Shown one piece after another: positions 11,701 through 18,882 of a stretch of DNA of 64,000 bases. The first letter of the stretch is position 1, and every line of letters begins with the position of its first letter. Both the position numbers and the translations under genes were made by a program. This DNA is from Microtetraspora fusca (GTDB taxonomy: Bacteria; Actinomycetota; Actinomycetes; Streptosporangiales; Streptosporangiaceae), in NCBI RefSeq assembly GCF_001570365.1, contig NZ_BBYK01000063.1:62001-126000 (forward strand), read 5' to 3'. Below the pieces are notes generated by a model, which ran no database searches, had not been told where the DNA came from, and worked only from the letters and a program-made list of their open reading frames with translations.

Positions 11701-12095
11701 GTGGCGTCGGTGCCAAACCGTACTGCTCCTATTTGGAAGATTCGCTTGTCGAGGAACGGCTCGCTGGCCATCGTCCGGACGACCGACTCCAGGTCGAGGG
11801 CGACCGCACGCAAAGGCCGGCCGGATGTCACCCCACCCCCCGGGGGCGGTTCGGACTCCTGTTCCCCGGTGCCGGGTACCGTCAGCCGGCCGGCGGCCTC
11901 GAACAAGGCTCCGGCCGCGATGGCACGCGAGATGAGGTCGGCAACGCGTCGTGGATGCAGCCCGGTGAATCGCCCCTGCGCAGCCGCTGTCAGCTCAGTC
12001 AGTGTCATGCCGTCGGGATGCTCGGCAATGAGGTCGACGAGTCGACGTGCCGCTACGGGCAGCCCCTTCTCTGCTTTTCCGTCAGCGCTTGCCAC
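5772..12095 (-). CDS. Giant fusion: winged helix + DEDDh exonuclease + DinG-like helicase + RecQ-like helicase
   Basis: The protein is 2107 aa. Residues 15-75 look like a winged helix. Residues 96-265 form a DEDDh 3'-5' exonuclease with an apparently complete catalytic set (D101, E103, D195, H251, D256). Residues 385-1180 are DinG/XPD-like: Walker A EAPTGTGKS at 407-415, DEAH at 618-621 and motif VI QAVGRLIRSE at 1121-1130, split by a very acidic linker at 790-836. The usual Fe-S cysteines are absent (KGQGNRLSL where the family has K-G-R-x-N-Y-x-C). Residues 1265-1660 are RecQ-like: PTGFGKS near 1291, DEAH 1401-1404 and QIGRTGRD near 1614. A Cys-containing zinc-binding segment follows near 1900 (PAGCCSTAANRCSACW). 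The exonuclease-plus-Fe-S-less-DinG half resembles Firmicutes DinG; a RecQ fused behind it is unusual. The start is GTG at 12095, and the ribosome-binding site is weak. It is the first gene of its operon. Confidence 0.9.
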   Translation of the reverse strand: MASADGKAEKGLPVAARRLVDLIAEHPDGMTLTELTAAAQGRFTGLHPRRVADLISRAIAAGALFEAAGRLTVPGTGEQESEPPPGGGVTSGRPLRAVALDLESVVRTMASEPFLDKRIFQIGAVRFGTDATWIAAEPPRDWFVELPDETWEIRSTSLRERHAALAVAQAKALLELHAFTADADMVVTYNGTEADFPLLAAAYEREGLPTLAPTPVDAYYLTLALWPTAPSHRLAELADALGVDRSELGWHDAGDDAELLVRLLIRAGEQVAEWPTDLADVVASVCADSPAWVLVRHLAAATRGAAAGQLLGEARAHSVADVAAVLGVLLAGHRPRRALVGAPPSVANSRNGLTVSASLRGADGRVDPVLLASVSHGAAAKRRPAQEQMTTALHGWADAGVPALVEAPTGTGKSFAILATVLEWLAGGQQRRAIVTTFTKQLQAQLAEDVALLDGVVPGLLEVSDVVKGQGNRLSLRALNVVLSDATRVDAVRSARHGTRNRFLTRPAFRELVVYLTLRFLASTDVLDSWSAHSVDSVDVPAFFARYAGPALPVWLESLSQASNGEYPAEAGTPMAAHTDAVREALAAHRLLLANHALLLAHLDDLSTLGPDTLLIVDEAHQLEDAATSALTTMVDYRTVEDLFSEVIAWTDTARRSAARDAVREAVDNLGLLLDHEQLPRVAGQVFDARGTGAGVVVGSRSVTLASAYAGSAGVGQVRTLTALLLRLAGQCEALVGALAAYLEVHAPSLDFFEAERIRALLTRCAQVKEASRTIVADVDGILGLPPVAGAMAESDEETADDAVEDEAGEVADSDDDSEDLAATDDRDDGAADGAGTAEVPLGSLPPGTSNRVVYAEELEALRAGLRSYRFRVATSPIELSADGVWQQFLATFARTYYVSATLRVSGRWQFIRDRLGLPTGIATLHLPTPFDYERQTELVCFSDFPSWAEQAEGAMRTVAHQLAGYAREIVTPVDVPDEALPGTRGGYDGGALVLTTARSTAGGIADYLANELRTCGDETPVLSALVLGNPRGVRQFTDTEHGGGILVGTKGLWQGVDVSDERRLRLVWINKLPFAPFAAPVIEARRAAITVRAEAVHADDPEAVATEHYYLPLAALQLRQAVGRLIRSERHHGVVIISDRKLAGHTALRRAYRQTFLGSLEEGLLRDDPVTGERGGGNVVPMNEGWARIWNFLAKHGLLTAERAARLLTPTALEEHTLLPQTRRIRELALTAAQVARHRADGTLGDEVLARAAVIGGLLRLSDEPATLKPSQQAVIRAVSDGVNVLGLLPTGFGKSFCFQLPALVLPGVTLVVSPLVALMHDQALELNRSIGGAVRALVAPLRESSSRAGKTEVADQLLGRADHGIRIVYISPERLCQRRFREVVRTAVEAGIVTRIALDEAHTFVQWDDFRPSMSRVEQFLVELRRDHALPVTALTATANRTVYAGLREGVFGLPAEAPGGPAGEAAEATAGTLMTVRENPIRPELAIFRRTIKAAGPSISAGLAEEVLDAVDNHAIFYCLTVKEVVALHAHLRDYLGEGGVRVRRFHGRLTEAEKSAVMMEFREAPRKGEEGFAPLVIVATSAFGLGVNRPDVRTVFCVSAPTDLAALYQQIGRTGRDAAGKAIIGADTPAPVGIAELPVNTLEANGDAVIGTPISDIACGESGGAAPWPANVGLALLTGRGLRTVAFMTGSDLPSALLERMGRAVLRCQTVLDPTSVADALIGEDLAAGWLTPDEARKPRTADNYTAGVVRAFTTLAGLGAITDLGDFPPYCIVKPGELLGAVPHAAAVGRNRGDVDDGVEDRVVTAVLALPVRASTPGALRRNHLDIARLDEHLTATVPQYRTIVDDAAGTWQLLADLHDRGLLDVSAAPSRRLVTGIAVRTITLPQQFLPAISGKVARAAEEIRLLRDFFTDSTTCANRKFADYFGVADLPAGCCSTAANRCSACWNTPMWPLGERKPAVAVALETPRPRPAGARIDAAHRRQRLDEQVFRLVWEVFHGVHARDVLRALRGEDTYFSPRTRRRVRLRTGLVNSRYFGANPAARLADVEDSLARLQAAGRVVPVGSRWREAGHVRRETRQLARTAAATTVTGPVAARTGGAP

Positions 12096-12715
12096 CCCTG
12101 TTGTCCCTACTCGTTCGAATTTCGCAACTCACAGCAATCTCGAGCTTCCCAACTCGTGGGCGCTTCAGCGCTGATCGCGGTCTGTAGGCGCCACCCATGA
12201 AGCCCGGAACGACCGGCGATCGGAAACATGGACACACGGACACACGGCGGTCAGGACCGCGTCAAGGTCGAGGCCAGTGACAGCGAGCATGCAACATAAG
12301 GGCTTCCAGTACAGCTGGCGACATAAGGTTGCACATTACGCTTGCGCGAGAGTGGAGCGCCATACCTCGAATCAGATAGACCTATGGCTCCGCATCTATA
12401 TAGAGGTGCGGAGCCGCTTCGCGTCCGCTGAACCGGCATCTATCACAATCCGGCATCCTCGATCATCTCGGCCTTTCAGTGCGAAGCACGACCGGCGCGT
12501 AAGACAGAAAAGGACTCGGAGGATAGAAGACCCTAAAAGCTCTTCGCGGTGATCGGTGTGAGGGTCGCCTTGTACGGGCACCATCGGTCAGTCGTCCAGG
12601 TGACGGCGAGGGACAGCCGGGACGTGAGTCGGTGCCGTGATGGCGCAGCGCATTCGGGGTCGGCAGCAACCTGCTTGAGATAGCGGACCAGGAGGGGACC
12701 TCCCGCCCCCGGCGC
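12096..12715. other. Intergenic region between the two large minus-strand operons
   Basis: About 620 bases without a convincing gene. The short frames here have arginine/serine-rich, low-complexity translations. The stretch is visibly AT-richer than its neighbours around 12260-12560. It must contain the promoter of the giant-helicase operon (start at 12095) and the 3' end of the pPIWI-RE transcript (stop at 12716). The only clear structure is the hairpin at 12386-12415. Confidence 0.6.
12386..12415. terminator. Perfect 9-bp hairpin, possible terminator or regulatory stem-loop
   Basis: GGCTCCGCA (12386-12394) is exactly complementary to TGCGGAGCC (12407-12415). The 12-base loop itself contains the palindrome TCTATATAGA. 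It lies about 300 bases beyond the pPIWI-RE stop and about 290 bases before the start of the giant-helicase gene. No T-tract follows on either strand, so a classic intrinsic terminator is not proven. A protein-binding palindrome or a 5'-UTR structure for the downstream operon is equally possible. Confidence 0.4.
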
Positions 12716-15538
12716 CTACTCCGCGGAACCCACAGCGCCCTGGTCTTCGGTGCCAGGTTCCGCGGTCTGTTTCTCTTCTGGAGGAGCCGTGCGGCGATAC
12801 TGCGGGTGGTCAAGGTCCATCTGCCGTGCGGCGTGCAGAGGCACAGGAAATCGGGAGCGGTCGGACCAGAAGAGAGTCTGGTGGCACAGCTTCGCCGTAG
12901 CGATAGCGAGGGCTTCCTCTGAGACACCGTCGGAGCACGAGAGCGGGTAGATCTCGCTGGCTGTCATGGAGTACCAGTTCTGGGACATCTCGCCCTTGCG
13001 ACGCTCTTCCTTCTTCTCTGAGTAGACGGATCGTTTCGCGTCCCACCGCGTGTACTTCGATCCAAGCCTGCCTGCGCCGTCGCCGTCGTAGGCACGGGGC
13101 ACGTTGCAGAGAATCCACACTGGAGCGCCAAAATCCGGGGCGACCCGGTAGAGCGTGGTTGCGGTCTCCCCCTCCGCTGGCTCACTTTCGTCGCCCTTGG
13201 CGATGCGCGTAGTGCTGACGGGAGGTGGCACTTTCTCATCGTCGATGTTGATACGGACGACGGCCCGAGGCCGCTCGTCAGGACTCAGACTGCTTCCGGG
13301 GAGCCAATACCGGCTCTTGCGGCCCTCCGGCGAAGCGCCCTGGTGCATGTTCTGTAGCCCATCCCACATTCGACGGGAGGCGAGCTCATCCACCGTCACG
13401 ACGTACGGGATGCCGCCCAATTCCTCCTCAGCGAGGTCGCTGAGGGCATGCTCGACAATTTCGGCCGCGTCGTCCCACCGCTGCCGGTATCCCTTCTTGT
13501 CCCCGGTCCCCTCTGGGTAGGCAGTGGCGTGGAAGGCAGGTTGGGCGAGACGGTATGGCTGCCACTCAGGCCGGGTGGAGCTCCAGCCGAGCATCGTCCA
13601 GGTGCCGCCGACCACCTCTGGCGGCACGAGAGCTGCTGCAGTAATCACCACCTTGGGCTGGCCCGATTCGCCCTTTCGGCGGTTCTGCTGCCGCACATGG
13701 ATACCAACATGAGCTACGCGGTCGACGGAGTAGCCCGTCTTCTTGGGCCGGAGCGCGTTCGCGATGCGCTCGTCGATGACGCCGAGCGAGCGGTAGAGGT
13801 CGAGGAGGGCCATCTCGGCCGGGTGATCCTTCGCCTTGGGCTTGATCACGCCCTTGTCGTCCTTGCCCTTGAGGTACTGCGTGGGTACGTCGAGACCCGC
13901 GAGGATGTGCCTGGTCTGGGGTTTGGCATCGAGGTTGTCGAGATCCACCTTGCCATCGCCGTGGGCATCCTCGGCTGTGGGGATCTCGGTCTCGCACCAT
14001 GCGCCGACGAGAACCCCGTCTCGAGAGAGGAGCGATTCGCGGGTCGCTGCCAGGGCCTTGTCGCGTCCCTCGGGACGCCCCGGCTTGAGGAAATCGCAGG
14101 CTTCGTGGAACACCGCGGTGATCTGATCGCCATGGAGGCTGATCTCCTGCCCATCGTGCGGATCGAGACCCGCGGGCTCGAGACCGTAGGTCTTGCAGAA
14201 GGTGTCGATCATCCGCAGACGGGTCTCGTCTCGGTACCACAGGCAGGCGATCCGTAGCTTCTTGAAGCCAGCGGTCTCGACGGAAGCGAGGATGGACTCC
14301 GGCGTAGGGAAGAGGCTTCCGCGCGGGCGGAGCGGCTCCTTGCTGTTGTTCTTCTCGCGCTCCTCCTTGCGGCGCTGGAGCTCCTGATTTGAGATGTTCT
14401 CCGGGTCGTTCGGCCTGTGCGGGAGCTGCATACGCACTTCGCGCATCACGAGCGGCTCCGCTGTCGTCCCGAACGCCTCGTTGAAGTGCTGATGAAGCAG
14501 ACGAAGGTGCTGCATGCCAGTACCCGTGCCGATAGGGAACGAGAAATTCTTCGGCAGGATGGGCCAGATCTGACCGGGGTGCTGGCGCGGGAAGCGGGCG
14601 GTTTCCTTGGTTTCCTTGGCTCGCGAGAGCAGCTCCTGCTCCCGCCTGGATCGCTCGGCGATCGCGTGCAGGATGGAGTAGTCCATCTCCAACCGGCCGA
14701 GCGCTTCGAGAGCGAGACGGTTGACGGTACGGGCGCCCCCGCGGCCGTTGAGTGCTACCTCCAATACCGGGTGATCTTCGCCGGGCTGCTCCGCGAGCGC
14801 GGTCGTCGAAAAGATCAGCGAGGAGGAGATTCGGGTCACCCGGGACGTCAGCAGCAGTACGGGACTGGTGATATTCGGAACAGTCTTCAGTTTCAGCGCG
14901 GTTCGCGACAACGCGTATCGGCCGCCTTGGTCGTTCTCCCAGGGGTCGTCCAGGCCGACCAGGCCGCCTGTGCTGGTGGGCCGCAGGGTGATCTTTCTGC
15001 TGTCGGAGATCGCCCAAGGGATGGTCGCCATCCGTTGTGCGAGGTCCCACGCAACCGTCCGGTAGACCCAGCTGGGCGCCGCGGGCTGCTTGTCGTTGGC
15101 AGGCTGGAGGTAGTCGGCGAGCGTGTATTCCTGCTCAGGGGTGGTGGCGATCCGTTTGGCCAATTCCGGCGGTGCGGTGAGGTCGATGAAGGCGACTTTC
15201 TCGCCGAGGGCGAGATGGTACGTCAAGGTAAAGACGCGGCTGAGTAGTTTGCTGTCGATCGGGCGGAGCGAGGCGAGGAACGGAGCGCGGTAGTCCGGGT
15301 CGAAGTAGACGTATCCGCCCGCGAGCATACTGAGCACGGTGGTGGCGATCGAGTAGGGAGCCTGTGCTGACTCGTTCCCGTACTTGCGTTTGCACTGCAG
15401 GTCGAAGTCGTTCCACAGCTTGAAGGTGGCCTCGTCGAGGTGCCGTACGTGCACGGTGGAGTCGCCGACGAGGTCAGGGGTGCACCGAAAGGCGAGCGTG
15501 TTCAGGTACTTGCCGGGCTCGCGGTCGCGCTGGGTCAC
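12716..15538 (-). CDS. pPIWI-RE family protein (Argonaute-related, RNase H fold)
   Basis: The protein is 940 aa, the usual size for pPIWI-RE, with GTG start at 15538 preceded by an AG-rich ribosome-binding site (AAAGAGG). I assign it by overall architecture and neighbours. An N-terminal region of about 370 residues is followed by a MID-like part and a C-terminal RNase H-like part. The latter contains VVITAAALVPPEVVGG and, near residue 755, an Arg-rich strand followed by acidic residues (RAVVRINIDDEKVP), then WYSMTASEIYP near 860. The family is named for a conserved Arg and Glu that replace the catalytic DDE of active PIWI domains; which of these residues correspond needs an alignment. It is last in an operon with a REase-like and a helicase gene, the diagnostic three-gene island. 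The family is predicted to act in nucleic-acid-guided defence against invading DNA or RNA. Confidence 0.85.
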   Translation of the reverse strand: MTQRDREPGKYLNTLAFRCTPDLVGDSTVHVRHLDEATFKLWNDFDLQCKRKYGNESAQAPYSIATTVLSMLAGGYVYFDPDYRAPFLASLRPIDSKLLSRVFTLTYHLALGEKVAFIDLTAPPELAKRIATTPEQEYTLADYLQPANDKQPAAPSWVYRTVAWDLAQRMATIPWAISDSRKITLRPTSTGGLVGLDDPWENDQGGRYALSRTALKLKTVPNITSPVLLLTSRVTRISSSLIFSTTALAEQPGEDHPVLEVALNGRGGARTVNRLALEALGRLEMDYSILHAIAERSRREQELLSRAKETKETARFPRQHPGQIWPILPKNFSFPIGTGTGMQHLRLLHQHFNEAFGTTAEPLVMREVRMQLPHRPNDPENISNQELQRRKEEREKNNSKEPLRPRGSLFPTPESILASVETAGFKKLRIACLWYRDETRLRMIDTFCKTYGLEPAGLDPHDGQEISLHGDQITAVFHEACDFLKPGRPEGRDKALAATRESLLSRDGVLVGAWCETEIPTAEDAHGDGKVDLDNLDAKPQTRHILAGLDVPTQYLKGKDDKGVIKPKAKDHPAEMALLDLYRSLGVIDERIANALRPKKTGYSVDRVAHVGIHVRQQNRRKGESGQPKVVITAAALVPPEVVGGTWTMLGWSSTRPEWQPYRLAQPAFHATAYPEGTGDKKGYRQRWDDAAEIVEHALSDLAEEELGGIPYVVTVDELASRRMWDGLQNMHQGASPEGRKSRYWLPGSSLSPDERPRAVVRINIDDEKVPPPVSTTRIAKGDESEPAEGETATTLYRVAPDFGAPVWILCNVPRAYDGDGAGRLGSKYTRWDAKRSVYSEKKEERRKGEMSQNWYSMTASEIYPLSCSDGVSEEALAIATAKLCHQTLFWSDRSRFPVPLHAARQMDLDHPQYRRTAPPEEKQTAEPGTEDQGAVGSAE

Positions 15539-15552
15539 ACGTCCTCTTTCCT

Positions 15553-18500
15553 TCAGTTGTCAGGCTGCTCGGGCTCATGGGGTTCGATGCCGGCGTAGGA
15601 GAGGAACGCGTTCAGTGCCTCCCCATACAGGTCGTTCATCCGCTGCCGCACCTCAGGCGTCCACTTCGAGTGGATGCGGCGTAGAACGGTCTCCAGGTCG
15701 GCGCTCCAGGTGTCCTCGTGGAAGGCGTAGTCCACCATGTGCAGCACGGCTTCCGTGCCGCCACGGCGGGCACGGCCAGCGAGCTGGATGAGGTCGACGA
15801 TCATGCCCGCCACGACCTCCTCCTGGAGCGACTTGTGCATCGCCGTGAATTGAGGGGCCGTGCGTAGGAGGAGCGCCAGCCGCTCCCAGGCCGCGTCACG
15901 GGCTTCGGCCAAGGCCTGGGATGGATCCGCGCTTCCGCCCGTGGGCAGGGCGCGCAGTCCGGCGGCGTTGATGCTGCCATACATCTCGGCGGGTTCGTTG
16001 AGCAGCGCGAGGGGGCGCACACACAGGTAGACGGATCGGACCGCCGAGCGGATGCCGACAACGATGTTGAGGCCTCTGGCGATGAGTGATAGAGGCACGA
16101 CCAAAACCTTGCCGTGCTGCGGGAAGTCTTCGAACTGTTCCGCAGTCAGGCGTACGGCGACGTTCTCCCTCGGCAGTTCGGGATCGGCGCTGTGCCGGTC
16201 CTCAGACCGGACGGCTACGCATAGTCCGCCGTTGTACCGGCCGGCCTGGGCGATGCCGCGGGCGAGCCAGGCGCACTGTTCATAGGAGTTGGCCACGACG
16301 AGGACGTGGGCGCGGTCGGGATCCTTGACGGCCGTACGTTCGAGTTCGCGGTGGATGTACTGGTCGTACAGGTTGCTGCCCAGCTCGATGAGCGCGTCCT
16401 TCTTCCGGCTGGGGTGCGTGCCGGAGACTTTGATGGGCTCGCCGAAGAGCGGGTGGCCTTCGCCGTAGTTGATGCGGTGTTTCTTGGCTCGGATGGACTT
16501 GGCCTGTGCGTCGGTCATCCACCAGCGCACCGGCGCGTGGAGGTGTTCCCGCACGGCTTGGGGGAAGTAGGCGGTGGCCGACAGGCCCATCACCGGTCGT
16601 TGGGTGCCTGCCAGGATCAGGGAGACGATGCCGCCGAGTTCAGCGGTGAAGGTGTGCGGGTCTCCGGCGATGGTCTGGGCGACCAGTGCGGCGTTCTTCT
16701 CCCTGTCGTCAAGTCCGGTGACGCGGTAGCCGGTGATGGCACGGCCGAGCATGCCGAGCGGGAGCACTGACGAGACGGCTGTCGTCTGGAGGTTCTCCAC
16801 GATCCTCTGGGCCGAGCGCAGGCCGGAGGAGCGGTAGTCGTGTGCCTTCTCCTGTAGCTCCGACAGTGCCTCATCCAGCTCGATCATGGCGGCCCGGGTG
16901 ACAAGGAGGTTGATGGCCTGCGTGCGTCGGTGCGCGTCTTTGATGGTGTCTTCAAGAAGGCGGTGGAGTTCGAGCTTGACCGCATCCAGCAAGTGCTCGC
17001 CGCGTGGCGCCACCAGTGCGCCGAGCGCGTTCCGCACCTCGTGCCAGTCGGGCTCGAGAAGGCTCGCCTGTCCGGTCAACGGGTCGAGGCGCTGGTATCG
17101 GGCAGGCATCAGAGCGTTGAGCTGCTGGAACAGCTCCGCCGGGATGTTCATCTCCTCCGCCTGGTCCGCATCGGGCCAGAGCAAGCGGATCAAGGTGCGG
17201 TCCCGGCCGCGGGCCAGATGCCAGCGGGTGCTGGTCTGGTCGGGGATACGGGCCTGAGCACGGTCGTCCTCTGTGGCGTGCAGGCTGAGGGCGTTCTTGC
17301 AGATGTTCAGCAGCAGGAACTCAGCCATGAGGCGGACGTGGCTGACGGCGGGTAGCAGGTTGTGCTCGTCGTTGATGCGCAGCCGCTTCGCGTCGGTGTC
17401 CATTTCCTGGGGTGCCGCCGACCAGTGGCGCCTGGAGTGCAGGACGATCTCGCCGGCGCACTTATCGACGGCTCGGGACTGGAACTGATCGACCTCGTCG
17501 ACGAGTACTGCATGGCAGGTCCGAAGTGCGAACTCGGCAGCTGTCATGCTGCGCACGGGGCGACCGTCCAGGTTCACGCCGATTCGCAGATTGCCCTGCA
17601 TGAACACGTAGTGGTTCATGATGACGATGTTGGCGGTGGAAGCTTCGTACACCGGGGTGAACTTCCCACAAGTGGGAATCCAAGGGCAGGCCGCTGAACC
17701 GACGCCCTGTCTGTGAAGCGACAGGCACGGCTCGCGCCCCGGCGGGTAGTCCCCTGTGGCTTCGAGGAACGTCTTCTGTGCGCAGCCGTAACCCAGCGGG
17801 TCCACGTCGCGCTCGGCTCGTTCCCCCCACTCACCCGGGGTGCCGGGATCCTCTTTAATCAAAGAGACGAGCTTCAGAGCACGGTCCTGCATTCCGGAGG
17901 AAGACATCAGGTGCGCACACGTGGGTGCATCGTTGATGACTCCCGAGCGGTGCAGATGGGCCAAGTCCTCGCGCACGTTCCGGGTCGCGGCCAGGCAAGC
18001 CTTGATGTCCGGCAGGACGATGGCGACGCGCAGGCCGTTCACGGCGAACCAGGAAGCCATGACTCGAACCAGGACGCTCTTGCCGGTACCGGTAGGCGCG
18101 TTGAAGATCTCCATCCCGCCCGCGGTCAGCGTCAGCGCCTCCTTGGGCGACAGCGTGTCAGTGGTCTGCAGCACCTCGAAGAGCTGTCCGAGGGTGCGGC
18201 GCAGGTAGCGCTTCTCCTCCGGGTAGCGCAGGTCGATCTTTTCTGCGAGGGCAAGTAGTTCGGGTGTGGGGATCCGCAGATCTGCCATGTACGGAGCCGT
18301 CGAGACGTGGGGAAGCCTGTCGTGGCCGAGCGGCTCAGTGAACTGGGGATAGGTGGGGATCACAAGCCTTCCGTGGACCTGGCCCACCTCTTTGACGAAG
18401 ATCTCCCCTGTGGTCCAAGTGCCCGGGCCAGCAAACTCCGGAGGCTTGGGGCGGGCACTGGGGCGCCGAAAGCGCGCAGTCTGCCGGTCAACGTAGTCGA

Positions 18501-18882
18501 GCAGATCGCCCCCAACCCTCGGCAACGCAGCGTCGGCGTTGAAGAGGTTCTCGCCGACGAGTTCGAACGGCGCCATGGGCGCCGTACCATCGGCCGGGTC
18601 CGTACTCAGGCGCGCAAGCAGAGAACGGGCCGCGATGGAGAAGGTCCGGACGTCGGCCAGCTCACCGGGCGCGATTGAGCAGACCATGCCGATCCGCTGC
18701 TTCTCGTCGTGAGGCAGGCCCTTCCAGCGAGCCCACGCCTGGTACTTCCCCGAGACAAGGAAGGCCGCCTGGGCGAAGGGGGCGGCACCGCGAGCGTCCC
18801 CCTCTACTGCTTGAGGGAAGTAGTGGGCGGCCAGGGCCAGCGCTGTGAAGACCGCGGTCTCCCGGATCGTTGTGTCACTCAC
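15553..18882 (-). CDS. DinG-type helicase of the pPIWI-RE island
   Basis: The protein is 1109 aa. Walker A is NAPTGTGKS at residues 261-269, and the Walker B/motif II is DEVD at 462-465. C367, C386, C399 and C405 lie between them in the position of the XPD/DinG iron-sulfur cluster, so an Fe-S cluster is likely. The C-terminal motor half contains MGLSATAYFP near 780 and a motif VI-like LAGRARRGG near 1045. The ~200 N-terminal residues and the ~70 after the motor are island-specific. The GTG start (18880-18882) overlaps the stop of the REase gene by four bases, and pPIWI-RE starts 14 bases downstream, so the three are co-translated. A superfamily 2 helicase that unwinds or loads substrate for the pPIWI-RE/REase pair is the accepted prediction. 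Confidence 0.88.
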   Translation of the reverse strand: MSDTTIRETAVFTALALAAHYFPQAVEGDARGAAPFAQAAFLVSGKYQAWARWKGLPHDEKQRIGMVCSIAPGELADVRTFSIAARSLLARLSTDPADGTAPMAPFELVGENLFNADAALPRVGGDLLDYVDRQTARFRRPSARPKPPEFAGPGTWTTGEIFVKEVGQVHGRLVIPTYPQFTEPLGHDRLPHVSTAPYMADLRIPTPELLALAEKIDLRYPEEKRYLRRTLGQLFEVLQTTDTLSPKEALTLTAGGMEIFNAPTGTGKSVLVRVMASWFAVNGLRVAIVLPDIKACLAATRNVREDLAHLHRSGVINDAPTCAHLMSSSGMQDRALKLVSLIKEDPGTPGEWGERAERDVDPLGYGCAQKTFLEATGDYPPGREPCLSLHRQGVGSAACPWIPTCGKFTPVYEASTANIVIMNHYVFMQGNLRIGVNLDGRPVRSMTAAEFALRTCHAVLVDEVDQFQSRAVDKCAGEIVLHSRRHWSAAPQEMDTDAKRLRINDEHNLLPAVSHVRLMAEFLLLNICKNALSLHATEDDRAQARIPDQTSTRWHLARGRDRTLIRLLWPDADQAEEMNIPAELFQQLNALMPARYQRLDPLTGQASLLEPDWHEVRNALGALVAPRGEHLLDAVKLELHRLLEDTIKDAHRRTQAINLLVTRAAMIELDEALSELQEKAHDYRSSGLRSAQRIVENLQTTAVSSVLPLGMLGRAITGYRVTGLDDREKNAALVAQTIAGDPHTFTAELGGIVSLILAGTQRPVMGLSATAYFPQAVREHLHAPVRWWMTDAQAKSIRAKKHRINYGEGHPLFGEPIKVSGTHPSRKKDALIELGSNLYDQYIHRELERTAVKDPDRAHVLVVANSYEQCAWLARGIAQAGRYNGGLCVAVRSEDRHSADPELPRENVAVRLTAEQFEDFPQHGKVLVVPLSLIARGLNIVVGIRSAVRSVYLCVRPLALLNEPAEMYGSINAAGLRALPTGGSADPSQALAEARDAAWERLALLLRTAPQFTAMHKSLQEEVVAGMIVDLIQLAGRARRGGTEAVLHMVDYAFHEDTWSADLETVLRRIHSKWTPEVRQRMNDLYGEALNAFLSYAGIEPHEPEQPDN

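Noticed and set aside
13566-15050. 494-codon minus-strand frame in a different phase.
   Set aside because: Frame shadow of the pPIWI-RE gene, Arg/Pro-rich, without conserved motifs.
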